In this document: positions 8,746 to 15,810 of the stretch, piece by piece
Position numbering within the stretch: position 1 is the stretch's first letter
Layout of the letters: each line of letters starts with the position of its first letter
From: Actinomycetota bacterium
Lineage (GTDB): Bacteria > Actinomycetota > Acidimicrobiia > IMCC26256 > JACPCJ01
Reading direction: 5' to 3'
Length of the DNA: 35,901 nucleotides
NCBI GenBank assembly: GCA_016179865.1
Contig: JACPCJ010000086.1
Coordinates: forward strand, 1 to 35,901
Position numbers and translations under genes: made by a program
The notes under the pieces: generated by a model
Told to the model about the DNA's origin: nothing
Database searches by the model: none
Seen by the model: the letters and a program-made list of their open reading frames with translations, nothing else

Positions 8746-11147
8746 CCTCACGGCAGGGGGCGGTCGCCGAGGGCACGAGCGCCGCCGGAACCGAGCACGT
8801 ACCCCTTGACGCGGTGGACGGGGTGACCGGAAACGGTCACAACGACGGCGATCTCGGCAGGGTCGAACACTACGTCGCCGAGTTGCGCGCCGAGCGTGCT
8901 CGTCGATCGGCCGATCCGGTTGTGAAATCCCGGCGGTATGCGCGTGGGCAGCTCGTTGTCCTCGCCGTGATCCTCGTGTTCCCGTGGCTTCCCTTCACGT
9001 CGTTCTCCGTTCTCGGACGCGCCAACCTTGCCGGGCAGTACGCCCTCATCGCGACAGCGCTCGTGGTCCTCACCGGATGGGTGGGGCAGGTGTCACTGGG
9101 CCACGCCGCCTTCGTGGGTATCGGGGCGTACGTCACGGGCATCGCCAACGAGGCCTGGGGACTCGACTTCCCGTTCAATGCCTTCGCGGGAGCGGTCTGT
9201 GGTGCCCTCCTCGCCTCCCTGCTGGGGATGGTTGCCCTTCGGGTCCGCGGTCTCTACCTCGCCGTAGCAACGCTGATCTTCTCCTGGACCGCGGACGCCT
9301 TCCTGTTCCAGCAGGAGTTTCTGACGAAGCACTCCTCGATCGTCCTCGATCCGATCGGCAAGCCCGGGGGATATCCGTACCTGGACTTCACGAGCCGGCG
9401 GACCTACTACTACTTGATCTGGGCGGTGGTCGGAGCCGCCATCATCTTCATGACGAGCCTCCGGGACCGGAAGATCGGGCGGGCCTTCTTCGCCATCCGA
9501 GGCTCGGAAATGGCCGCGGCGTCCCTCGGGATCGACGTGGTGCGCACCAAGCTTGTGGCCTTCGCGATCTCGGGAACCATCGCCGGCCTTGCCGGGGGCA
9601 TGCTGATGGTCGGCGCTCAGGTCGTAACGACTGACCAGTTCAACACCGGCCAGTCCCTGTTCTTCCTGGCGATCGCAGTCGTCGGCGGCCTGACAAGCTT
9701 GCCTGGTGCCGTTGCCGCAGGAGTGTTCTTCGCTGCGCTCGAAGAAGTCTTTTTCCGGGTGCCGTCGATCGGTGCCTACCTGCAACTCGTCTCGGCCTTC
9801 CTCCTCGCTGCTGTTCTGCTCCTCTACCCGGGCGGCCTCGCCGCCATCGGACGGGCATTTGGGGAGCGCATCGTCGATTTTTCCGATCATCACGTCCGGC
9901 CCCGGGTGGGCCCGGTCCTGAGGCGGCTCCTGCCCTGGCGTCGTTCGGACCCCCTCGAACCCCCCGACCCCGAGACCAAGGAAGAGAGAGGGGTAGCGGA
10001 AGTCACCGGGCGGCCTCGCCGCAGCACCCGTGTCGACACCGAAACGCCAGAGGCTTCCGTCATCGAGGTCGGTGGCGCCACACGCCCGCGGAGGCAACTC
10101 CCGCCGATCGTTGAGGGTCTCGTCTCTCGACTCCAGGCCCCGATCGAACGGTTCCGGGCCAACCGAATGGCTCAGCGTCAAGTCCGCGACTCTCGCCAGG
10201 TCATCGACTTCGCCGCCGCCCTCCGGCCACCAGAAGAGCCCGAGGAGGAGCCGGAGCAGGAAGTCGCCGTCGACCTCGAAGCCGACGACGACGAGGCCCT
10301 CATGGCGTGGGAAACCCTCAAGCTCGCCGACCCAGACCTTCCGGCGAGTACACGCGACGACCGTCGACCCCTCATCGAGGTCGACGGGGTCGTCGTTCGG
10401 TTCGGCGGCTTGACGGCGGTCAACGACTTCTCGATGAAGGTCTGCGAGGGCGAGATCGTGGGACTCATCGGCCCGAATGGCGCTGGGAAGACAACCTCCT
10501 TCAACTCGATCGCGGGCTTCAACACTCCGGCCGAAGGCACCGTCAAGCTCTACGGCCTTGACGTGACGAACTTCCCAGTGCACCTGCGAAGTCGGCTCGG
10601 AGTCGCGCGCACGTTCCAAGCGATCCAGCTCTTTCCGCAGCTTGACGTCTTCGACAACCTTCTCGTGGCCACGTACCTCGCGGACCAGAGCGGGCTGTTC
10701 GGAAGCATGTTCCTCACGGGCACATCGCTGTTCCAGGAGTACGAGTCGAGGCGGCGGGTTCGGGAAGTCATCGAGCTTCTCGGTCTCGAAGACGTTGCCC
10801 ACCGGAGCGTGGCCGACCTGCCGTTCGGAGTTCTTCGCATGGTGGAGATCGCCCGCGCGCTCGTCACCGGCGCTCCGCTCATGATGCTCGACGAGCCTGC
10901 CTCCGGCCTCGACGACACCGAGACCGAGCGCCTGGCCCAGCTCGTGCGATTCATCCGCTCGCTCGGCGTGACGATCCTCCTCATCGAGCACGACGTGAAG
11001 ATGGTGACCGGCGTCTCCGACTACATGTACGTGCTCGACCAGGGCACTCCGATCGCCCAGGGGACGCCGGACGAGATCAAGAGGAATCCCGCCGTAATCG
11101 CCGCCTACCTCGGGGAGTCGCCCGATGACGTTGAGGAGAGCGCGTGA
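8742..11147 (+). CDS. Fused LivM permease and LivG ATPase of a branched-chain amino-acid-type ABC transporter
   Basis: An 801-aa fusion. Residues 1-65 are cytoplasmic and charged. About 68-375 is a LivM-type permease, with GQVSLGHAAFVGIGAYVTG and the coupling loop RGSEMAAASLGIDVV. About 376-540 is a long acidic/basic linker. About 543-797 is an ABC ATPase: Walker A GPNGAGKTT (577-585), signature LPFG (693-696) in place of LSGG, Walker B LMMLDE (713-718) and switch H in LLIEHD. The GTG start at 8742 overlaps the livH stop. The stop overlaps the next gene's GTG by 4 bp. LivM-LivG fusions exist in actinobacteria, but the roughly 165-residue linker is long. The LPFG signature deviates mildly, as seen in some LivG proteins. 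The fold is intact, so it is probably active with LivF. Confidence 0.92.
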   Translation: MTSRQGAVAEGTSAAGTEHVPLDAVDGVTGNGHNDGDLGRVEHYVAELRAERARRSADPVVKSRRYARGQLVVLAVILVFPWLPFTSFSVLGRANLAGQYALIATALVVLTGWVGQVSLGHAAFVGIGAYVTGIANEAWGLDFPFNAFAGAVCGALLASLLGMVALRVRGLYLAVATLIFSWTADAFLFQQEFLTKHSSIVLDPIGKPGGYPYLDFTSRRTYYYLIWAVVGAAIIFMTSLRDRKIGRAFFAIRGSEMAAASLGIDVVRTKLVAFAISGTIAGLAGGMLMVGAQVVTTDQFNTGQSLFFLAIAVVGGLTSLPGAVAAGVFFAALEEVFFRVPSIGAYLQLVSAFLLAAVLLLYPGGLAAIGRAFGERIVDFSDHHVRPRVGPVLRRLLPWRRSDPLEPPDPETKEERGVAEVTGRPRRSTRVDTETPEASVIEVGGATRPRRQLPPIVEGLVSRLQAPIERFRANRMAQRQVRDSRQVIDFAAALRPPEEPEEEPEQEVAVDLEADDDEALMAWETLKLADPDLPASTRDDRRPLIEVDGVVVRFGGLTAVNDFSMKVCEGEIVGLIGPNGAGKTTSFNSIAGFNTPAEGTVKLYGLDVTNFPVHLRSRLGVARTFQAIQLFPQLDVFDNLLVATYLADQSGLFGSMFLTGTSLFQEYESRRRVREVIELLGLEDVAHRSVADLPFGVLRMVEIARALVTGAPLMMLDEPASGLDDTETERLAQLVRFIRSLGVTILLIEHDVKMVTGVSDYMYVLDQGTPIAQGTPDEIKRNPAVIAAYLGESPDDVEESA

Positions 11148-11746
11148 AGGCGCTCTCCGTCATTGGGGTGGTCGCAGCCCTCGGGTTTGTCGGGTGTTCG
11201 GACGATGAGGAGGCAACGAAGGCCCAGGACAGTGCGCGATCGAGTGCCCAGGCGGGCAACGAGATCAGCCGGCCGGCCGAACGCAAGCTGGTGGTTGAGG
11301 TGTCGGGTGACTCGGAGTTCTCGTTCTCGGGCATGGTCGAACTCCAGATCGTCGTGATCGACGAAGAGGACCTTCAATTCATGAACCTGGGTTTGCTCGA
11401 CCTCGTCACAATCGGCGACGGCCCTGCCATGTTCCGAGCTGCCTTCGATCTCGGCGGCTTCGACGGTGCAGGTAAGTACCAGATTCCCGTTCGGGAAAGC
11501 CGGATTCCCGAGGAGGGTGAGGTGGTCGAATCGCTCAGTCAAGCCTTTGCTGTCTACGCGCCACTCGGGGATCCAAGGACGAATGCAGAGGCTGAAGCAG
11601 CGCTGAAGATGTACGACGAGTTGCGCACACCCTGCACCGTCGAGATCAACGACAACGAGGCGCTGCAGGGAAACCTCACCTGCCCGTCGCTCGTCGATGA
11701 CGCTGGGCTGTCCATCAGGCTAACCATGAGTTGGGGAGCACCGTGA
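11144..11746 (+). CDS. Putative lipoprotein embedded in the Liv transporter operon
   Basis: A 200-aa protein of unknown family. The N-terminus (MKALSVIGVVAALGFVGCSD) is a short signal sequence ending in a lipobox-like FVGC with C18 as the candidate lipidated residue. F at -3 is atypical, so lipidation is likely but not certain. The mature region is acidic and beta-rich, with two further cysteines (in RTPCTVE and LTCPSL) that could pair. Its GTG start overlaps the LivM-LivG stop by 4 bp, and its stop overlaps the LivF start by 4 bp. It is therefore made in step with the two ATPase subunits. That suggests an accessory part of the transporter on the outer face of the membrane. No direct evidence of function is visible. 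Confidence 0.75.
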   Translation: MKALSVIGVVAALGFVGCSDDEEATKAQDSARSSAQAGNEISRPAERKLVVEVSGDSEFSFSGMVELQIVVIDEEDLQFMNLGLLDLVTIGDGPAMFRAAFDLGGFDGAGKYQIPVRESRIPEEGEVVESLSQAFAVYAPLGDPRTNAEAEAALKMYDELRTPCTVEINDNEALQGNLTCPSLVDDAGLSIRLTMSWGAP

Positions 11747-12963
11747 GCCGCAACCCCATGGATGGACTCTCGAAGGAAGACCGTCGCAAGCGCGCGCTTG
11801 AGATGCTGAAGGCGAAGCAGCGCATGCAGGCTCCTGCGATCACCGGAAAGGAACGCCTGATCGAGGAACGTGAACGCGCACTCGCCCAGCGCGAACGCGA
11901 ACTCGAGCGAAGAGAGCGTGAGCTTGCTCAGGAACGGCTTGCCACAGAAGCCGAACTCCAAGAGCTGATCCAGCGCGCGGAAGGAGTCTCGTCTAGAGAC
12001 AGGCTCGAGCCCGCCCCCAGCAAGGAGACGTCCGCCGTCGACAGGGCGCCAACGGAGGACGAAGCGCCTTCAGGTGACGGGCGCCGCATGAGAGGCGCGT
12101 CGAGGCCGGGCGATGGGAACGAGTCGGCCGGGGCCCGGCGCCAGGCCTCGCCAAGACAGAGGGCCGGCACTCTCCTGGAAGTCCGCGGCATGGACGTTCA
12201 TTACGGGAAGATCCAGGCTCTTCGGGGAGTCAATCTTTCGATCCGGCCGGGCGAGGTCGTCGCACTTCTCGGCGCCAATGGCGCCGGCAAGTCGTCCACG
12301 CTTCGAGCGATCTCGGGAATGGTGTCTCCAAGTGCCGGAGCAATCGTCTTCGACGGCGAGCCCATCGCGGGCCTGAAGTCTCACGAGGTCGTTCGGTTTG
12401 GGATCGCACATGTCCCGGAGGGGCGCCAGCTCTTCCCAAATCTCGCAGTCGAGGAAAACCCGCAGCGGCAGACTGGAAAGCACCCCAAGGCGGCCCTCGA
12501 TCGGGTCTACGGCCTGTTCCCGCGCCTCGGAGAACGGCGGGCGCAGGCGGCAGGGACGATGTCGGGGGGCGAGCAGCAGATGCTCGTCTTCGGCAGGGCG
12601 CTTATGTCGTCGCCCCGGCTGCTGCTCGTGGACGAGATGAGTCTTGGGCTCGCACCGCTCATCGTCCAGATCCTGTTCGACGCGGTCGAGCAGATTCACC
12701 GCGAGGGCAGCTCGGTGATCCTGGTGGAGCAGTTCGTGCACCAGGCCCTGCGCCACGCGCAGCGGGCCTACGTCCTCGGCAAAGGCGAGGTGGTTCTCGA
12801 GGCCAAGTCGGAGAAGCTCCGCAACGACCCGAATCTTCTCGCCGCCTACCTCGGTGGCGCCGAGGGGCACGTCGAGGAGGCCGAAACGCCGACAACGGCA
12901 AACGGGGCAAGCAAGGCAAAGCGGGTGCCGAAGACGGCGCCGGCGAAGAAGGCTGGGAAGTAG
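11743..12963 (+). CDS. livF: Branched-chain amino-acid-type ABC transporter ATPase (LivF) with N-terminal coiled coil
   Basis: I chose GTG 11743 over TTG 11731 because it repeats the GTGA overlap seen at the two preceding junctions and has GGGGAG 4 nt upstream. The 406-aa product starts with about 145 extra residues, including a charged coiled coil (about 45-85, repeated RERELERRERELA). The LivF-type ATPase follows from about 146: Walker A GANGAGKSS (177-185), signature MSGGEQQ (about 273-279), Walker B LLLVDE (293-298) and LVEQFVHQAL. Two oddities are visible. Walker B is followed by M rather than the usual P (DEMSLGLAP), and the segment after VEEN reads PQRQTGKHPK. The C-terminus is a Lys/Ala-rich tail. 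It pairs with the LivG half of the fusion to power uptake. Confidence 0.9.
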   Translation: MSRNPMDGLSKEDRRKRALEMLKAKQRMQAPAITGKERLIEERERALAQRERELERRERELAQERLATEAELQELIQRAEGVSSRDRLEPAPSKETSAVDRAPTEDEAPSGDGRRMRGASRPGDGNESAGARRQASPRQRAGTLLEVRGMDVHYGKIQALRGVNLSIRPGEVVALLGANGAGKSSTLRAISGMVSPSAGAIVFDGEPIAGLKSHEVVRFGIAHVPEGRQLFPNLAVEENPQRQTGKHPKAALDRVYGLFPRLGERRAQAAGTMSGGEQQMLVFGRALMSSPRLLLVDEMSLGLAPLIVQILFDAVEQIHREGSSVILVEQFVHQALRHAQRAYVLGKGEVVLEAKSEKLRNDPNLLAAYLGGAEGHVEEAETPTTANGASKAKRVPKTAPAKKAGK

Positions 12964-12976
12964 GGCGGGACATGGA

Positions 12977-13012
12977 CTTACGAACGCGACGTCTGCGCCC
13001 TTCATACGTAAG
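12977..13012. other. Inverted repeat after livF
   Basis: CTTACG (12977-12982) and CGTAAG (13007-13012) flank a 24-nt GC-rich loop. It sits just after the livF stop and ahead of the peptidase gene, so it may be a weak terminator or an operator. No U-tract is present. Confidence 0.3.
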
Positions 13013-13113
13013 AAGGGGCAAGGCTCCCTTTAGGCTGACGCACCACCGCCCGTCAGGCCGCACGGCCGGGCACCCACCGCAGCAACCGGGCCCGAGCGAA
13101 TAACGGAGTCAGG

Positions 13114-14328
13114 ATGTCGTTTCGATCACACCGACGTTGGCAACGCCTGGGCATGGGCGCGGTTGGGGCCGCGCTCGTGAGCGCCGGCCTCTTGGTCGCT
13201 CCGGGCACCGGGACCGCCCAGGTTCCAGACCCGTCCGACGGGCCCGACGTGTCCCACCTCCTGCCGACCGATACGACGACCCCCACCACCCTCCCGTCCC
13301 AGCTCGACGAGGCCATCAAGAAGATCGAGGAGCTGACGGGCGCCACGATCACCACGACGACGACGACCACGAGCACGACGACCACCACGAGCACGACGTC
13401 GACCACCACGACGACAGTGCCGACCTCAACAACGACGGCGCCCAAAGCCGAGCCTGAGAAGGAAGAGGCCGAGGTACTCGGCATCAGCGTCGAGAACACC
13501 CTCGAGAGCCTGCTGGCCCAGATCGAGGTCCCGGTGATCGACGTGGCCGCCATCGTGGCCGATTACCAGCGGATCGAGTTCCCCGCCTACACCCCGCGGT
13601 TCGGCAAGCGTTCCACCCTCGAGGTCATCGACGCACTCACCGCCCAGGGCATGCCCTTCGACCAGCAGGCCCAGGTGATCGCCCCGTTCCCGGTGGCGGG
13701 GGCCGCGTCGTACACCGACGACTGGGCCGCCCCCCGCTACAACCCCTACTTCCACCTCCACGAGGGCACCGACATCTTCGCCTCCATGGGCACGCCGGTG
13801 ATCGCCACCATGGCGGGCACGGTGACCCGGGCCCAGATGGGCACGCCGGTCGGCGGCAACGTCGTGTACCTGACGCTGGCCGACGGCACCTACTTCTATT
13901 ACGCCCACCTCGACACCATCTCCCCCGCCATCTACACGGGGATGCAGGTGCAGCCGGGCCAGGTGCTGGGCACGGTCGGCAACTCGGGCAACGCCGACGG
14001 CGGGATGCCCCACCTCCACTTCGAGATCCACCCCGGTGGCGGCGACCCCGTGCCCCCCGCCCCCTACCTCGACGCCTGGCTGGCCGCCGCCCTCGCCGAG
14101 GCCCGGCAGGGCACCGCCAGTGGCCCCGTGCCCTTCCCCGCACCCGTCGCCGGGGCCCCGGTCCAGCAGGCGGGCGTGCTGACGGCCCAGCCGGCGAGCT
14201 TCGGGCGAGAGTCGGGCGGGACCTTGCTCTTCGTGGTGCCAGGCGCAGCCGTCCTGTGGTGGCGCCGGCGCCGTTCGAAGGCGGCCTTCGAGGCTGCCCT
14301 GGCCCGGATCAAGGCAGGAGGTCAGTAG
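13114..14328 (+). CDS. Secreted M23-family metallopeptidase (LytM-like) with Thr-rich linker
   Basis: A 404-aa predicted cell-wall endopeptidase. A signal sequence spans about residues 10-36 (basic start, then AVGAALVSAGLLVAPGTGTA). A low-complexity Thr/Ser linker covers about 80-112. The catalytic domain runs from about 190 to 320, with zinc ligands H216 and D220 in LHEGTDIF and H300/H302 in PHLHFEIHPGG. The C-terminus has a hydrophobic segment (about 370-385) followed by RRRR, a membrane anchor with a cytoplasmic basic tail. M23 enzymes cut peptide cross-bridges of peptidoglycan. With all ligands present it is likely active in wall remodelling. It stands alone between the Liv operon and the accessory island. 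The ATG at 13114 gives the natural signal peptide. Confidence 0.9.
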   Translation: MSFRSHRRWQRLGMGAVGAALVSAGLLVAPGTGTAQVPDPSDGPDVSHLLPTDTTTPTTLPSQLDEAIKKIEELTGATITTTTTTTSTTTTTSTTSTTTTTVPTSTTTAPKAEPEKEEAEVLGISVENTLESLLAQIEVPVIDVAAIVADYQRIEFPAYTPRFGKRSTLEVIDALTAQGMPFDQQAQVIAPFPVAGAASYTDDWAAPRYNPYFHLHEGTDIFASMGTPVIATMAGTVTRAQMGTPVGGNVVYLTLADGTYFYYAHLDTISPAIYTGMQVQPGQVLGTVGNSGNADGGMPHLHFEIHPGGGDPVPPAPYLDAWLAAALAEARQGTASGPVPFPAPVAGAPVQQAGVLTAQPASFGRESGGTLLFVVPGAAVLWWRRRRSKAAFEAALARIKAGGQ

Positions 14329-14374
14329 GGAAGAGGAGCGCGACATCGGGCGTCTTCGCCCGTAAATACAGAAA

Positions 14375-14393
14375 CGGCCCGCGTTGCGGGCCG
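14375..14393 (-). terminator. Intrinsic terminator on the minus strand
   Basis: An 8-bp perfect stem (CGGCCCGC / GCGGGCCG) with a 3-nt loop. Read on the minus strand it is followed by TTTCTGTATTT, one of the few U-rich tails in the window. This implies a minus-strand transcript arriving from the 14.4-14.7 kb region or from the toxin-antitoxin operon further upstream. Confidence 0.6.
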
Positions 14394-14494
14394 CCAAGGC
14401 CCCGTACGCGACGGGCACCGGCGCAGCGGCGGACGCAGGTGGTGCGGTGGCCGCCGGTTCGCCAGATCTGGGGGCCGGTACCGAAGCGTACGGA

Positions 14495-14576
14495 GGGTGC
14501 TAGGGGGCGGTCGTCCGACGCCTACCGGAACGATGACCCCCCGGGTCGGTAGTCGAACCGGCCGCCCCCGGCACCC
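14495..14576. ncRNA. Candidate structured RNA (long hairpin)
   Basis: Arms GGGTGC (14495-14500) and GCACCC (14571-14576) are continued by GGGGGCGGTC (14503-14512) with GGCCGCCCCC (14560-14569). Inside is CTACCG (14522-14527) with CGGTAG (14547-14552). The length of 82 nt and the 7-bp end pairing look tRNA-like, but no T-arm fits. The orientation is uncertain; the terminator at 14375-14393 favours the minus strand. No known family was recognised. Confidence 0.35.
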
Positions 14577-14670
14577 AACAACATTCTGTTCGACGCTCTC
14601 GCCCGTTCTCCTACTCACTCCCCGGGGCCGCGCATTTCAAGCCGCGTTGTGGTCGTGGCCATGTCCGGTT

Positions 14671-14696
14671 CGCGCAGTTTCAACGACGACTGCGCG
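14671..14696 (-). terminator. Hairpin after the DUF6036 gene
   Basis: A perfect 8-bp stem (CGCGCAGT / ACTGCGCG) with a 10-nt loop, 11 nt beyond the stop of the minus-strand nucleotidyltransferase-like gene. It lacks a U-tract, so it may stabilise the 3' end rather than terminate. Confidence 0.45.
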
Positions 14697-14706
14697 GCGC
14701 CAAAGT

Positions 14707-15249
14707 TCAGGGCAAACGGTCCGCCGCGATCATCTTGGCGACACGAGCCCGGACGGACCCGTCGACCCCGTCGACCTCCTCCAGTCGTGCCACAAGCACG
14801 TCACGAGAGACGAGGCCCCATGCGAGCAGCGCGGCGCAGAACTCAACGTCCTTGTCGCGACCGGCAATCGCCTTCGAGATCCAGAGGTCGTGAGGCTCGA
14901 GGCAGAGGGCGACAACCCCACCAGTGGTCGGCGTCTGGTAGCGAACCAGCCGCTCGCGCCATCCCGCGGGAAGGACTGCGGTCGTCTCTGATACGCCCTG
15001 GGCGTAGTAGCCGAAGGATTCGTGGAAGATCGACGCCTCGCCAATCGACCCGTCGATGAGGTCGGCGAGTTGGCCCTCGGCGTCGTTCAGGGGGACGATA
15101 TCGACCTCGACCGACCGCTCGGCCTCGACGGGGAGCCCGCTATCGAGCGAAGCGTGGATCGCCTGGCTCCCAATGACAAGAAGCGAGTCAGCGCTCAGGA
15201 CCGCTCCGGCGGCCCGAACGGCGTGGTCGAACTCCTCTCGTCTCACCAC
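14707..15249 (-). CDS. DUF6036-type nucleotidyltransferase-fold protein, likely toxin of a toxin-antitoxin pair
   Basis: A 180-aa protein with a minimal nucleotidyltransferase signature: LLVIGSQAIHAS near residues 23-34, then the acidic strand SVEVDIVP with E48 and D50. This arrangement matches DUF6036-type proteins, relatives of the MNT/AbiEii nucleotidyltransferase fold. Some members of these families modify tRNA or proteins and act as toxins. Only an ExD acidic pair is obvious, so catalysis is not proven. The gene overlaps the upstream XRE gene by 7 bp in the same direction. That is the order expected for antitoxin then toxin. The GTG/ATG question does not arise: ATG 15249 is the first good start in the overlap. 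Confidence 0.7.
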   Translation of the reverse strand: MVRREEFDHAVRAAGAVLSADSLLVIGSQAIHASLDSGLPVEAERSVEVDIVPLNDAEGQLADLIDGSIGEASIFHESFGYYAQGVSETTAVLPAGWRERLVRYQTPTTGGVVALCLEPHDLWISKAIAGRDKDVEFCAALLAWGLVSRDVLVARLEEVDGVDGSVRARVAKMIAADRLP

Positions 15250-15743
15250 GCCTTCTCTCGACGGAACTCGCTGTAGACGCGGGCTCGCTCGGCCGCGGTG
15301 AGCACACCGGCGAAGGCGGTCACATGCCGCAGCTCGCGAGCGTGCGGCCGGGGATCGGCGAGCACCTGCAGAATGTCCTCAGGCGATCCGTCAAGGATTT
15401 CCCTCCACTCGTCCAGGACCGCTCGGGCGTGTGGATGCACACGCGTCATCCTCTCGACGTTGGTCCTCGCCCGACGGCGAACGCCGTCCGGGTCCTCACA
15501 CAGCCGCTTGGCGATCGCCGCATGCAAGGCGAGGCTTCGGCGGTCCTCACGGGTCAGTGGCGGGACGAAATCAACGACGGCCTCGAGTCCGACAGCCCCA
15601 GCCAATCGGGCCAGCGTCCGGAGCGTGGGGCTCTTCTTCCCGGCTTCGTACGCCGCAACGGTGGGCTGCGACGTGCCCGCCCGCCGCGCCAACTCGGCCT
15701 GAGTCGTTCCCGTGCGGCAGCGCAGGGCTGATACGGGATTCAT
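15243..15743 (-). CDS. XRE-family helix-turn-helix regulator, likely antitoxin of the DUF6036 pair
   Basis: A 166-aa protein. An XRE/Cro-type HTH lies at about residues 8-65: CRTGTTQAELARRAGTSQPT, then VAAYEAGKKSPTLRTLARLA. The rest is helical and charged and could contact the partner. It begins with ATG directly after a TATAAT box (6-nt gap on the minus strand), which implies a leaderless message. A dyad (ATCAGA-N6-TCTGAT) overlaps both the -10 box and the start, so self-repression is likely. The stop region overlaps the nucleotidyltransferase-like gene by 7 bp. Family evidence for the HTH is strong; the antitoxin role rests on gene order and on how such pairs usually behave. Confidence 0.82.
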   Translation of the reverse strand: MNPVSALRCRTGTTQAELARRAGTSQPTVAAYEAGKKSPTLRTLARLAGAVGLEAVVDFVPPLTREDRRSLALHAAIAKRLCEDPDGVRRRARTNVERMTRVHPHARAVLDEWREILDGSPEDILQVLADPRPHARELRHVTAFAGVLTAAERARVYSEFRREKAW

Positions 15744-15761
15744 ATCAGAATTATATCTGAT
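15744..15761 (-). promoter_or_regulatory. Leaderless promoter and autoregulatory operator of the XRE/DUF6036 operon
   Basis: The dyad ATCAGA (15744-15749), N6, TCTGAT (15756-15761) has the perfect -10 box TATAAT (minus strand, 15750-15755) as its spacer. Six nucleotides separate the -10 box from the ATG at 15743, so transcription should start at or next to the first codon. No good -35 box is visible. Confidence 0.65.
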
Positions 15762-15810
15762 CGAAGATTAGACACACGGCTTCTCGTCCCCCCCCAAATA
15801 CCTGCCGGGC

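Larger units (their letters stand above)
14329..14706. other. Gene-free region with strong RNA secondary structure
   Basis: No credible protein is encoded in these 378 bp. Three structures stand out: a terminator-like hairpin for the minus strand at 14375-14393, a long stem at 14495-14576 and a hairpin at 14671-14696. There is also a CGGGCG-TCTT-CGCCCG tetraloop hairpin (14347-14362). I compared it by eye with tmRNA, RNase P, SRP, 6S and riboswitch landmarks and saw none. It may be the long 3' untranslated region of the minus-strand toxin-antitoxin operon or a separate non-coding RNA. Confidence 0.5.

Noticed and set aside
9093-10991. Long antisense open frame (over 600 codons) opposite the LivM-LivG fusion
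   Set aside because: Its codon use and residue content are those of an antisense shadow in GC-rich DNA, and the plus strand encodes clear transporter domains.
12964-13113. c-di-AMP (ydaO-type) riboswitch ahead of the M23 peptidase
   Set aside because: Such riboswitches often precede wall hydrolases in actinobacteria, but the conserved core is not present.
13350-13440. Repeat array or CRISPR in the ACG/ACC-rich stretch
   Set aside because: It encodes the Thr/Ser linker of the peptidase; there are no spacers or regular repeat units.
14535-14547. Actinobacterial 6C RNA
   Set aside because: There is a single C-rich loop; the motif needs two hairpins with C-rich loops.
14495-14576. tRNA gene
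   Set aside because: The length and 7-bp end pairing fit, but no T-arm, D-arm or anticodon arm can be drawn on either strand.
15788-15795. Run of eight C residues upstream of the XRE gene as a phase-variation tract
   Set aside because: It lies outside coding sequence and beyond the usual -35 region; no switching mechanism is apparent.
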